Shown here: piece by piece, positions 1 through 6,017 of the stretch | Numbering within the stretch: the stretch's first letter is position 1 | Layout: every line of letters starts with the position of its first letter | Assembly: GCA_900770835.1 (NCBI GenBank) | Contig: CAAGLQ010000298.1 | Span: 1-8,729, forward strand | Length of the DNA: 8,729 nt | Reading direction: 5' to 3' | Origin: an uncultured Parabacteroides sp. | Lineage (GTDB): Bacteria; Bacteroidota; Bacteroidia; Bacteroidales; Tannerellaceae | Notes under the pieces: generated by a model | What the model saw: only the letters and a program-made list of their open reading frames with translations | The model's database searches: none | Told to the model about the DNA's origin: nothing | Program-made: the position numbers and the translations under genes

Positions 1-165
1 CACGCATTGCGCCAGCATCCTCATACGTTCCCATCGTGCTCGTTCCTCCCGTTCGTAAAGGTCTTTCCATTGCTCATAGATAGTCAATAGCTCATCCGTA
101 GTAAGCGAATAGGTATCGCAGAGGCTCATCCCGATGTGACCTACAGCGATACCTACCAATTCCAT
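1..165 (-). CDS. tail assembly chaperone, T part of G/GT (partial, runs off left edge)
   Basis: The reading frame is open from an ATG at 165 to the window edge and gives 55 residues beginning MELVGIAVGHIGMSLCDTYS and continuing with a charged helical stretch (YEQWKDLYEREERARWERMR). It lies directly after the G-like chaperone and is in its -1 frame with no stop between them, so it is best read as the T extension made by frameshifting at 174-180, giving a GT fusion. In lambda-type phages G and GT bind the tape measure protein and tail tube subunits during tail assembly. The ATG could also act as an independent start, but the leader from the G stop to it is only a few bases. The protein would be followed by the tape measure gene beyond the left edge. 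The family call is by position and frame rather than by a diagnostic motif. Confidence 0.7.
   Translation of the reverse strand, partial: MELVGIAVGHIGMSLCDTYSLTTDELLTIYEQWKDLYEREERARWERMRMLAQCV
110..155 (-). repeat. inverted repeat downstream of the frameshift site
   Basis: TAGGTATCGC (155-146 on the minus strand) pairs perfectly with GCGATACCTA (119-110), enclosing a 26-base loop. It lies inside the T reading frame, 18 bases past the slippery heptamer. It may be the stimulatory structure for frameshifting, although known stimulators usually start 5-9 bases downstream, so a larger pseudoknot or a chance repeat are alternatives. Confidence 0.5.
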
Positions 166-170
166 TACAC

Positions 171-461
171 TTACTTTTTTTTTGCCCCATCATCAGTGTC
201 CACGCCTTTGGAATCGAATAGGTCATTAATTTGCCCCATGTCGATGTAGTCAGCGATCTCATCCGGTGACTGGAAAGGAAACTCAATACCATCGGCCTTA
301 CAAGCACTCTTGATGCCATAAAAGATGATATGCAGCATCTTCTCCATATCCTCGCCATTGAACTTCGAGAAGTCCTCGCCGGTATCCCTCTTGTAGGCTA
401 CCATAGACCCAATGGTCAGTCTAAACGGATAATCCTTTCCGTTAATCTTCACCTTTTTCAT
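171..461 (-). CDS. tail assembly chaperone, G-like
   Basis: A 96-residue acidic protein starting MKKVKINGKDYPFRLTIGSM. The short beta-rich opening with a conserved 'K-x-Y-P-F-R-L-T-x-G-S/M' look is common in G-type tail chaperones of siphophages, followed by helices up to an acidic C terminus (DTDDGAKKK). It would act in the cytoplasm with its GT extension to keep the tape measure protein soluble while the tube polymerises. Its ATG at 461 overlaps the tail tube stop by four bases (ATGA), implying translational coupling. The last codons form an A9 run that provides the frameshift site. Gene order (tail tube, then G, then T) supports the call strongly. Confidence 0.8.
   Translation of the reverse strand: MKKVKINGKDYPFRLTIGSMVAYKRDTGEDFSKFNGEDMEKMLHIIFYGIKSACKADGIEFPFQSPDEIADYIDMGQINDLFDSKGVDTDDGAKKK
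174..180 (-). other. programmed -1 ribosomal frameshift site (A AAA AAG)
   Basis: The minus strand reads GCA AAA AAA AAG TAA at the end of the G-like gene. The heptamer A AAA AAG is in the correct phase for tandem slippage, and it is the same slippery sequence known from bacterial dnaX. A -1 slip avoids the TAA at 171-173 and reads AAA GTA AGT GTA ATG GAA TTG into the T frame, which is open to the window edge. A perfect 10-base inverted repeat begins 18 bases downstream (155-146 with 119-110) and might stimulate slippage, though the spacing is longer than usual. Confidence 0.75.
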
Positions 462-916
462 GCGGCCTTCGTTTTAGTTGTTACCTCTCCATTGTTCTCA
501 AATGAAGCGGAATAAGTGGAATCGTCCTCAGCTGAGTCTGTCTTCTCTAAACTTGTGATCACGAAAAGACCCTCCTCGTAGGTGTCGCCTGTCTCTTCCT
601 CCTTGTAGCCGTACTTCAAGAGAACCGGCTTGCGACTCTTCATGATCTCAAGCAGCTTGTCGTAGCCACAATCAGCATTGAACACTACCAAGGCGTCCAC
701 CTTGATGCTTACGGACAGCTTGGTGACACGCTTCTCGCTCCATGCGCCACCGCCACTATCTTTTGTTACTCGCTCTTTTGTTTCACCGCTATAACTGATA
801 GAGTGACTTGTAGCAGCCGCAGTCGGTGTGTAGGTCGGTGCCTCATCGCTCACCCCCGTATTCACACAGAGCATGAAGTCTCTGCCTTCGATGTAATCTC
901 CTTGTTTCCTGTCCAT
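458..916 (-). CDS. major tail tube protein (TP901-1-like)
   Basis: A 152-residue protein, about the usual length of siphophage tube subunits. After an N-terminal strand (GRDFMLCVNT, residues 11-20) it has small-residue and serine/threonine-rich segments, a strand-rich core (KRVTKLSVSIKVDALVVF, 62-79), and the pattern typical of the TP901-1 type: VLLKYGYKEEETGDTYEEG (98-116) leading into GLFVITSLEKTDSAEDDSTYSAS-like text that ends in an acidic, polar C terminus. Subunits stack as hexameric rings around the tape measure to form the tail tube. It sits between the capsid gene and the tail chaperones, and its stop overlaps the next ATG by four bases. Unlike its neighbours it has a longer leader (917-993) containing a hairpin, so its level relative to capsid protein may be set there. 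Confidence 0.85.
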   Translation of the reverse strand: MDRKQGDYIEGRDFMLCVNTGVSDEAPTYTPTAAATSHSISYSGETKERVTKDSGGGAWSEKRVTKLSVSIKVDALVVFNADCGYDKLLEIMKSRKPVLLKYGYKEEETGDTYEEGLFVITSLEKTDSAEDDSTYSASFENNGEVTTKTKAA

Positions 917-941
917 GATGTTTCAATAATTTAATATAAAT

Positions 942-984
942 CCATCCCGTCCAATGTGTGTTTTTATGCCTACAGACGGGATGG
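942..984 (-). other. hairpin between capsid and tail tube genes
   Basis: The 77-base gap between the capsid and tail tube genes holds a perfect 10-base inverted repeat, CCATCCCGTC at 984-975 with GACGGGATGG at 951-942 on the minus strand, with a 23-base loop. It is followed by ATTTATATTAAATT, which is A/T-rich but is not a clean U-run. It could be a weak attenuator or an mRNA processing or stabilising element that lets the capsid message exceed the tail message. A full terminator is less likely because the downstream gene has no recognisable promoter in the gap. Confidence 0.55.
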
Positions 985-993
985 TTGATGGTT

Positions 994-1932
994 TTACACT
1001 GTCTTGTCCTCCAGCAAGGCGATCACGCCCTTCTGGTCATCACGCAAGATGTCCGCACCGCATCGAACAAACGACTCGATGATCGTTCCACCCAGATAAC
1101 CGGGGGCGTTGGCGTTGACCACCGTGCGCAGTGTCCCCTCCGCTCGGCAAACCAGCTTGTCGTTCCAGAACAGGCCACCGGTGTAGCAGGCATCCTTCAC
1201 CTCGGAATCACCAGGGAGCGGAATCATGCTACCATTATACAAGACTCCAGAATGACCCTCGTCAACGGTCCGGCAGAAGATGTCAATGCCCAGGATGCGG
1301 CCCACGATACCCTCATTCAGCTTTGACTCGTTTCCTGTCTTAAAGTAGTCTGTATAGTCTGGGATACTCAGTAGATCCGTGTACATGTCCGGCGTAACCA
1401 TGCCGTACCAGTTTCCTCCAAGACCGCTCACTCCCATTCGCAGGGCGGTGTTGAGCACACGGATCAAGTCCTCCTTGGTGACACGCTTGCGCTGACTGTT
1501 GATTCCGGCAACTCCAGAGTCTCGTGCGTCACCGGTTGTCTTCAGGATGTTATCCTTCTTGGTAGGGCACCACTTACCAAGGATATAGGCCGCCGTCTTC
1601 GTGTTAATCTCGTCCGCCTGCTGCATCTGCTTCGAGGCTCGCTTGTTGTAATTCACAAGCATCTCGCTTTGGGAGTCGATCAGCAGCGGTGCGCAGTAGA
1701 TCAACGTGGTGTTATAATACTTGGTGGTATCCGTGGAGGTCTCCACCGCTAACGGGAGTGATTTAGGAGTTCCCTCCTTCGCCTTGCTGATCTTGGCCTG
1801 TACAGGTTTCTCCACACGCTCGGTGGTGTCGGCCACGCCTCGCTCACCGATGGATTTCTTGTAGAAGCTGTTGTCTGGGAAGATCAATTTCTGAAGCTCG
1901 CTCGAATAGAGCGTAGGTCTGATTTCTGCCAT
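994..1932 (-). CDS. major capsid protein
   Basis: A 312-residue protein, a normal size for an HK97-fold coat protein of this phage type. Visible features are an N-terminal arm (MAEIRPTLYSSELQKLIFPD), a charged N-terminal segment (residues 30-60), a helical spine region with KTAAYILGKW (112-121), RVLNTALRMGV (158-168), a beta segment with GNWYGMVTPDMYTDLL (173-188), and GRILGIDIFCRTV (211-223), which resembles the 'x-G-x-I-L-G-I-x-I' strand common near the axial domain of such proteins. The C terminus ends in a hydrophobic IALLEDKTV. It follows the protease and decoration genes and precedes the tail tube gene, the standard place for the coat gene. It is separated from the upstream gene by five bases. 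The assignment is by position, length and general pattern; no catalytic motif exists to confirm it. Confidence 0.85.
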   Translation of the reverse strand: MAEIRPTLYSSELQKLIFPDNSFYKKSIGERGVADTTERVEKPVQAKISKAKEGTPKSLPLAVETSTDTTKYYNTTLIYCAPLLIDSQSEMLVNYNKRASKQMQQADEINTKTAAYILGKWCPTKKDNILKTTGDARDSGVAGINSQRKRVTKEDLIRVLNTALRMGVSGLGGNWYGMVTPDMYTDLLSIPDYTDYFKTGNESKLNEGIVGRILGIDIFCRTVDEGHSGVLYNGSMIPLPGDSEVKDACYTGGLFWNDKLVCRAEGTLRTVVNANAPGYLGGTIIESFVRCGADILRDDQKGVIALLEDKTV

Positions 1933-1937
1933 ACTTC

Positions 1938-2294
1938 TTAGTCAATTTGGACGGCAGCCGCCGTCTGGATAAAATTAGTTCCGTCATAAACATACTCGAC
2001 CACCTTCGTCTTCCCTGAGACTCCGATGATCGTCTCGCCTTTCATACCATCTCCGGGAATGAGTTTCTCTGTCCCTGTGGTCTTATTCTTCACGATCAGT
2101 CGCGCACCAGGCTCTACATCGCTGGCTATCGACAGGTTCAACGTGCGATCACCGGTAGAAACCATAAGCTCCCCATCCACGATGGTAAGGCTGTTGATGA
2201 TCTCAATACCCTCTTCCCCTGAAGCTACGGCAAGAAGGATGATCGCTGCCGCTCCGAACGGCCATTTTGTGATAGGATTCTGCTCCATGCTCAT
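1938..2294 (-). CDS. probable head decoration or stabilisation protein
   Basis: A 118-residue protein lying between the protease and the major capsid gene, the place held by gpD-type decoration proteins in lambda-like heads. The N terminus (residues 1-26) has a proline-containing segment then a small hydrophobic block (GAAAIILLAVASG), followed by about 90 residues rich in beta-strand pattern and glycine turns (LIVKNKTTGTEKLIPGDGMKGETIIGV and so on), ending YDGTNFIQTAAAVQID. The hydrophobic block could be mistaken for a membrane or signal segment but is short and better read as an arm or strand. Two possible ATGs (residues 1 and 3) lie together. It begins five bases after the protease stop. 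I do not recognise a family with certainty; the function is inferred from gene order. Confidence 0.6.
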   Translation of the reverse strand: MSMEQNPITKWPFGAAAIILLAVASGEEGIEIINSLTIVDGELMVSTGDRTLNLSIASDVEPGARLIVKNKTTGTEKLIPGDGMKGETIIGVSGKTKVVEYVYDGTNFIQTAAAVQID

Positions 2295-2299
2295 TCAAT

Positions 2300-3391
2300 T
2301 TAAAGTGATTGTTCATACTCATCGAGCAACCGCTTGAACGTATCTGGTTGCTCTCTCTCCATGGCCAAAAGCGCGTTCGGGTCATGCTCCTGGTACCAAG
2401 CCCAGTCATGCTTCGGCTTAGCGTTTCCTCCTTGCTGGCCCTTGCCAGACTGGTTACGACTCAACACGTCTGACAGTCGTTTGTTATCATCCGACTTAGA
2501 TACCAACGTCTCCTTCTCCGATCCATCCTCCTTCGTGCTGGACTCAAAGTCCGTGACCATATCCAGGAACAGCTCGAAGTCCGCCAAGGCGAGTCGGCTC
2601 ATACGATCCTTGTTCCTCTCGTTTACAGTGCCATGCTGCTCGCCGATAGCGATCATCCGTTCCACGATGGACTGCTCACGTGTAGCCGCCGATTTAGTCC
2701 GGTTGTTGATCGCATCGATGATCTGTTGCTCGGTGGCCGTCTCTGGAAGACCGAGCGATTTCGCAATTTCTTTCATCTTCACAAATTGTTCTTTATGTTC
2801 CTCCTCAAAAAAAATAAGATTCAATAACTCAGGGGCGGAAAGCGATCCAAGCTCCTGCTTGCGTGGGGTGCTCACAACCTCATCGACCAATCCTGCGGCT
2901 TTTGCCTCATCAGCCGAGAACCAGGTCTCATCGCTCATCAGTTTTGCCACCCTCTCTTTCTGGCAACCCCTTCGAGACAGTATGGTCCGCAGCGTGTCAG
3001 TGACGCTTGACAGGCATTTCTTGTCCTTATCGCTCATGCGCTCGGTACCATTTCCGACGAAGTAAGGGTCATGGATCATCAGCTTGGCGTAATCCTGCAT
3101 GGACACCTTGTCCGCGCTGATGGCTATGACCGCTGCCATGCTCGCAGCTATGCCGTTGATGTGCGCATGGATGAACGCCTTGGCGGAAAGGATGGCTGAC
3201 ACGATGGAAAGCCCTTGCGAAACGTCCCCTCCGTTGCTGTTGATCAACAGATGGATCGTATCAGTATCCGTGTCGAGGCTTGAAAGCTCATGCGCCATCT
3301 CGTTACCGTTCACGTCCCTACCTATCACTCCGTACATGCGGATGGTCGCCTCACGCTTATCCTTATTAAATATGACTTCTAACTTGGCCAT
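2300..3391 (-). CDS. ClpP-like head maturation protease with C-terminal scaffold-like domain
   Basis: A 363-residue two-part protein. Residues 1-175 are a ClpP/S14-type serine protease: the strand and turn HLLINSNGGDVSQG (47-60), the nucleophile Ser84 in NGIAASMAAVIA, and the catalytic His107 in KLMIHDPY; the acid is probably Asp154 or Glu155 in SDETWFSADEAKAAGLVDEV. Residues from about 200 to 363 are helical and charged, with a low-complexity linker (about 290-325) and a final amphipathic helix (WAWYQEHDP then LLDEYEQSL), as expected of a scaffold that fills the procapsid and is then degraded. This resembles lambda C/Nu3 in one reading frame. ATG codon 206 (2776) could start a separate scaffold, but no clear initiation signal sets it apart. 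A T8 run at 2814-2807 marks the domain boundary. This is the first gene of the leftward operon. Confidence 0.9.
   Translation of the reverse strand: MAKLEVIFNKDKREATIRMYGVIGRDVNGNEMAHELSSLDTDTDTIHLLINSNGGDVSQGLSIVSAILSAKAFIHAHINGIAASMAAVIAISADKVSMQDYAKLMIHDPYFVGNGTERMSDKDKKCLSSVTDTLRTILSRRGCQKERVAKLMSDETWFSADEAKAAGLVDEVVSTPRKQELGSLSAPELLNLIFFEEEHKEQFVKMKEIAKSLGLPETATEQQIIDAINNRTKSAATREQSIVERMIAIGEQHGTVNERNKDRMSRLALADFELFLDMVTDFESSTKEDGSEKETLVSKSDDNKRLSDVLSRNQSGKGQQGGNAKPKHDWAWYQEHDPNALLAMEREQPDTFKRLLDEYEQSL
2807..2814 (-). other. T8 slippery run at protease/scaffold boundary
   Basis: On the minus strand the codons ATT TTT TTT GAG (residues 193-196) contain the in-phase heptamer T TTT TTT. 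A -1 slip here would read TTT TTT TGA and stop at once, releasing a 195-residue protease without the scaffold tail. An in-frame ATG lies ten codons further on (2776). Whether slippage occurs cannot be judged from one sequence; runs of eight T also arise by chance. Confidence 0.3.
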
Positions 3392-3409
3392 TTACTCTCG
3401 TTTTTCACG

Positions 3410-3440
3410 CAAAATAAATGGATGGAAAACCCTATGTCAA
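3410..3440 (-). promoter_or_regulatory. leftward promoter of the protease/capsid operon
   Basis: On the minus strand a TTGACA element (3440-3435) is followed, 20 bases after its TTG, by TTATTTTG (3417-3410), one mismatch from the Bacteroidetes -7 consensus TAnnTTTG. The spacing suits the -33/-7 arrangement. Transcription would begin near 3404, giving a leader of only about 12 bases before the ATG at 3391. Confidence 0.6.
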
Positions 3441-3448
3441 GCGGATTG

Positions 3449-3480
3449 GCAAGGGTAGCAATGATTGTTACTACCCTTGC
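3449..3480. promoter_or_regulatory. perfect inverted repeat, probable operator for the divergent promoters
   Basis: GCAAGGGTAG (3449-3458) and CTACCCTTGC (3471-3480) are perfect inverted arms with a 12-base centre that itself holds CAAT/ATTG. There is no U-run on either side, so it is not an intrinsic terminator. It lies midway between the two start codons and about 50-60 bases upstream of either expected transcription start, a typical distance for a dimeric activator. A smaller near-palindrome, GGGTTATAGCCC, lies at 3488-3499. Confidence 0.65.
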
Positions 3481-3511
3481 AACATGAGGGTTATAGCCCC
3501 TGTTCTATGAC

Positions 3512-3519
3512 TACTTTTG
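3512..3519 (+). promoter_or_regulatory. rightward -7 box of the terminase/portal operon
   Basis: TACTTTTG is a perfect match to the Bacteroidetes TAnnTTTG box and lies 17 bases before the small terminase ATG. The mirror position of the leftward TTGACA holds GGTTAT, so no -33 element is present. A -7 box without a -33 element is what an activator-dependent late promoter would show. Confidence 0.6.
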
Positions 3520-3536
3520 CCTGAAAAGCGAACGCT

Positions 3537-3995
3537 ATGAACGAGAGAGAAGCAGCTTACTTATTATTCAGGGAGGGGGTATCCGGACAGGAGATAGCCA
3601 AGATACTGAACAGATCCGAGCAGACCGTCAGCCGATGGAAGCGGGAAGGACAATGGGACAAACAGGCCACAGAGGACCTGATGGCCATGCAGACCATACA
3701 TGAGAACATCCGCGATCTCGTGCACTACCAGCTCACACAGTTGCGTAAGTTGAAGACCAAGTACGAGCGGGAGGAGTCTGATGACGGGACACCACGCCTG
3801 ATCAGCAAAGGAGACATCGACGGCGTTCGCGACCTCTACAACATGATTAAGGCGAAGGAGACGGACTGGATGGGACTGGTTCGTAACGTGAGGATGATAA
3901 ACCAGTATGTCAAGGAGAGGGATCCTGAACTTGCTCGTCAGGTGGCCCCTATCCTTAACGACTTCCTTAACGAGCAGAGAGGAGGGCAGTCATGA
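3537..3995 (+). CDS. terminase small subunit
   Basis: A 152-residue protein that opens with a helix-turn-helix, NEREAAYLLF then GVSGQEIAKILNRSEQTVSRWKR (residues 14-37), the DNA-binding module typical of phage small terminases, followed by helical segments (50-77), a short acidic hinge (EREESDDGTP) and a helical C terminus (about 90-150) suited to oligomer formation and contact with the large subunit. Small terminases form rings that recognise phage DNA and regulate the motor ATPase. It is the first gene of the rightward operon, and its stop overlaps the large terminase ATG by four bases (ATGA), so the two are likely translationally coupled. In Mu-like phages the packaging site is usually at the left phage end, which is not in this window. 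Confidence 0.85.
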   Translation: MNEREAAYLLFREGVSGQEIAKILNRSEQTVSRWKREGQWDKQATEDLMAMQTIHENIRDLVHYQLTQLRKLKTKYEREESDDGTPRLISKGDIDGVRDLYNMIKAKETDWMGLVRNVRMINQYVKERDPELARQVAPILNDFLNEQRGGQS

Positions 3996-5575
3996 GCCTG
4001 CCTCCAAGACAGATGACCCCAAAGGAAAGCAGGGAGTGGAACAGCTGGCTATCGGAGCTGATGGAGACGGTACGTCCAGCACCTGTAGCCAACGAGACGG
4101 ACAGGCAACGCCAAAAACGCATAGACTCACTGTTGAAGGACTTCAACAAGTTCTGTCGGTACTACTTCGAGGATTTCATGGACTCCGATTTCGCCTGGTT
4201 TCATAAGAAAGCGGCCAAGGAGATCGTAGGGAGTGACAATATCACCTTCGTAGGGGAGTGGCCCCGTGAGCACGCCAAGTCGGTCGTGATGGATATTTTC
4301 CTTCCGCTCTACCTGAAGGCACTCGGTAAGCTGACAGGCGTTGTGCTCGCGTCAGCCAACGAGGACAAGGCAGACGGGCTACTCGCCGACTTGCAGGCGC
4401 AGCTCATCTCTAACCAGCGCTATATCGCCGACTTCGGGCAGCAATATGAGGCCGGTTCCGGGAAATGGGTAGATGGCCATTTCGTCACAAAGGACGGGAT
4501 AGGTTTCTGGGCGTTCGGGCGCGGGCAGTCCCCGCGTGGCGTGCGGGAGGCGGCGTTGAGACCAAACCTCATCATCGTTGATGATATAGATGATGCTGAG
4601 GTCTGCAAGAACGAGAAGCGTGTGCAGGAGGCCACGGACTGGGTGCTTGGAGACCTGTACGGTTGCGCCCCTACCAAGGGCAGCCGATTCGTTGTCATCG
4701 GCAACCGCATCCACAAGCGCAGCATCCTCGCCCATATAGTCGGCGACGTGGAGGATGGTGATCCCGTCAAGCCAGGTATCTGCCACATGAAGGTATACGC
4801 GCTGGAGAACCCGAGGACGCACCAGATGGATCTATCCGAGAAGGGCGTGCCGGCGTGGAAGGAACGCTACACACGGGATCAGATCGTCACGAAGATGCAG
4901 ACGATGGGCTACCGCATCGCCCTTCGCGAGCTCTTCCACCAGCACATCGTAATGGGTCGCATCTTCCGGGAGGAGCACCTTCCATGGACAGACCTGCCTC
5001 CCATGCAGAACTGCGAGAAGCTCGTCACCTACTGCGACCCGTCGTGGAAGGGAACAAAGAAGAATGACTACAAGGCCATCGTGCTCGTCGGGAGGAACGG
5101 GCCCTATTTCGACATCTACGACGCTTTCGTGCGACAATGCACCACCCCTGAGATGGTGCGAGGTCACTACAACCTCGATGACGAGGTGCCCGAGGGGAAG
5201 GTGTGCGTGCACTACATGGAGGCGAACTTGATGCAGGACATACACCTGCAAAAGTACGACGAGGAAGCCTCCGAGCGTGGCTACTCCATAGCCATTCGTG
5301 CGGACAGGAGAAAGAAGCCGGAGAAGGTGGAGCGTGTCGAGAACCTATCCGCCTACACGGAACGAGGACATATCCGGTTCAACAAGGCACTCCGTCACAG
5401 CCCGGACATGCAGGAGCTCAGGCAGCAGTTCCTCGGTTTCCCGGATGCTCCCCACGATGATGGACCTGATGCCGTGGAGGGAGCGATCTACAAGCTCAAC
5501 AAGCCAACGACCGGAAAGCCAGGACAGCTCAGAACCATTAAGTATAAACGATCAAATACAAGAAGACCATGGTGA
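3992..5575 (+). CDS. terminase large subunit (packaging ATPase and nuclease)
   Basis: A 527-residue two-domain packaging motor of normal length. The ATPase domain has a variant Walker A, EWPREHAKS (residues 89-97), a motif after it with VVLASANEDKA (117-127), and Walker B PNLIIVDDIDD (191-201); FVVIGNRIH (233-241) looks like the coupling motif. The RNase H-like nuclease domain shows YCDPSW (Asp349), HYMEANL (Glu410) and HDDGPDAVEGAI (Asp489, Asp490 and Asp493), the expected acidic triad for cutting DNA at the end of packaging. All key residues are present. The C-terminal tail is basic (KYKRSNTRRPW). The start overlaps the small subunit stop; the end overlaps the next gene by seven bases. In a Mu-like phage this motor would cut host DNA to either side of the inserted phage genome during headful packaging. 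Confidence 0.95.
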   Translation: MSLPPRQMTPKESREWNSWLSELMETVRPAPVANETDRQRQKRIDSLLKDFNKFCRYYFEDFMDSDFAWFHKKAAKEIVGSDNITFVGEWPREHAKSVVMDIFLPLYLKALGKLTGVVLASANEDKADGLLADLQAQLISNQRYIADFGQQYEAGSGKWVDGHFVTKDGIGFWAFGRGQSPRGVREAALRPNLIIVDDIDDAEVCKNEKRVQEATDWVLGDLYGCAPTKGSRFVVIGNRIHKRSILAHIVGDVEDGDPVKPGICHMKVYALENPRTHQMDLSEKGVPAWKERYTRDQIVTKMQTMGYRIALRELFHQHIVMGRIFREEHLPWTDLPPMQNCEKLVTYCDPSWKGTKKNDYKAIVLVGRNGPYFDIYDAFVRQCTTPEMVRGHYNLDDEVPEGKVCVHYMEANLMQDIHLQKYDEEASERGYSIAIRADRRKKPEKVERVENLSAYTERGHIRFNKALRHSPDMQELRQQFLGFPDAPHDDGPDAVEGAIYKLNKPTTGKPGQLRTIKYKRSNTRRPW

Positions 5576-6000
5576 TTGACTATTTGGAAACTAAGGACTA
5601 CCTGGTGTTCATCACCGAGGCAGCCTTCCGCAAACTCTTGCGGGACAATAACTGTAAGTTCATCGACGCTCAGTCGATGGCCTACGGGCACATCAAGGAG
5701 AAGCTCTCCGCACGCTATCGAATAGCGGATGAGATCGCATTGAAAGGAGAGGATCGAAGCCCTTCCATGGTGCGATGGATGGCCATACTCAGTGTCTATT
5801 ACCTCTACCAGTCCATTCCCGACGATGAGATACCGGAAAGGATCCGCATGAATTATGAGGACGTGATCCGGGAGATCGACCGTGTAGCCGCAGGCAAGGA
5901 CAACTGTACCATGCAGCCCGTTCTTGGTCAGGACGGGAAGGCAAAGACCCAATTCCGTTGGACATCCAGCCCACGTCGCACCCATAACCCATTCGGATAA
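5569..6000 (+). CDS. Mu gp36-like (DUF1320-like) head completion/neck protein
   Basis: A 143-residue protein whose middle resembles the gp36/DUF1320 family: a helix with IKEKLSARYRIADEI (43-57), then PSMVRWMAILSVYYLYQSIP (65-84) and a helix RMNYEDVIREIDRVAAGK (93-110), followed by a short variable tail rich in polar residues (FRWTSSPRRTHNPFG). The 'ARY...R-W/A-A...Y-x-L-Y...R-Y-x-D-x-x-x-x-I-x-x-G-K' spacing is the recognisable part. Members are thought to act at the head-tail connector. In Mu the homologue lies after the coat gene; here it lies between terminase and portal, starting inside the terminase stop (ATGGTGA). The similarity is judged by eye, so a different small head protein remains possible. 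Confidence 0.6.
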   Translation: MVIDYLETKDYLVFITEAAFRKLLRDNNCKFIDAQSMAYGHIKEKLSARYRIADEIALKGEDRSPSMVRWMAILSVYYLYQSIPDDEIPERIRMNYEDVIREIDRVAAGKDNCTMQPVLGQDGKAKTQFRWTSSPRRTHNPFG

Positions 6001-6017
6001 TTTAATAAGTAGCATTT

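Larger units (their letters stand above)
3398..3531. promoter_or_regulatory. extended dyad: two outward-facing copies of a 17-base promoter-proximal motif
   Basis: The plus strand at 3515-3531 and the minus strand at 3414-3398 both read TTTTGCSTGAAAARCGA, differing at only two of 17 positions. The midpoint of the pair is 3464.5, exactly the midpoint of the perfect inverted repeat at 3449-3480. Each motif begins inside a -7-type box and ends five or six bases before the start codon, so it covers the start of each transcript and its short leader. This makes a control region with mirror layout for the two divergent structural operons, suitable for co-ordinated activation or repression by one dimeric regulator, or for shared leader-level control. 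The identity of any regulator is unknown. Confidence 0.7.

Noticed and set aside
92..358. Minus-strand frame of 88 codons overlapping the tail chaperone
   Set aside because: It is the +1 frame of the G-like gene and stops at 92; the -1 frame is the one that stays open and makes sense as T.
1938..2294. Decoration-like protein as a membrane or secreted protein
   Set aside because: The hydrophobic block is short and lacks basic residues before it, and the gene is embedded in a capsid operon.
2334..3065. Plus-strand open frame of 243 codons opposite the protease
   Set aside because: Its product is a low-complexity Ser/Leu/Phe-rich string, while the opposite strand has the full ClpP catalytic set.
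3449..3480. Central inverted repeat as a bidirectional terminator
   Set aside because: No U-run follows either arm, and it lies between two divergent starts where no transcript should end.
3488..3499. GGGTTATAGCCC as a second operator
   Set aside because: The dyad is imperfect and has no mirror partner in the left half, so it is noted only as a minor element.
4379..5251. Several minus-strand open frames opposite the large terminase
   Set aside because: They are antisense to a terminase gene with all ATPase and nuclease residues intact, and none has recognisable domains or an initiation context.
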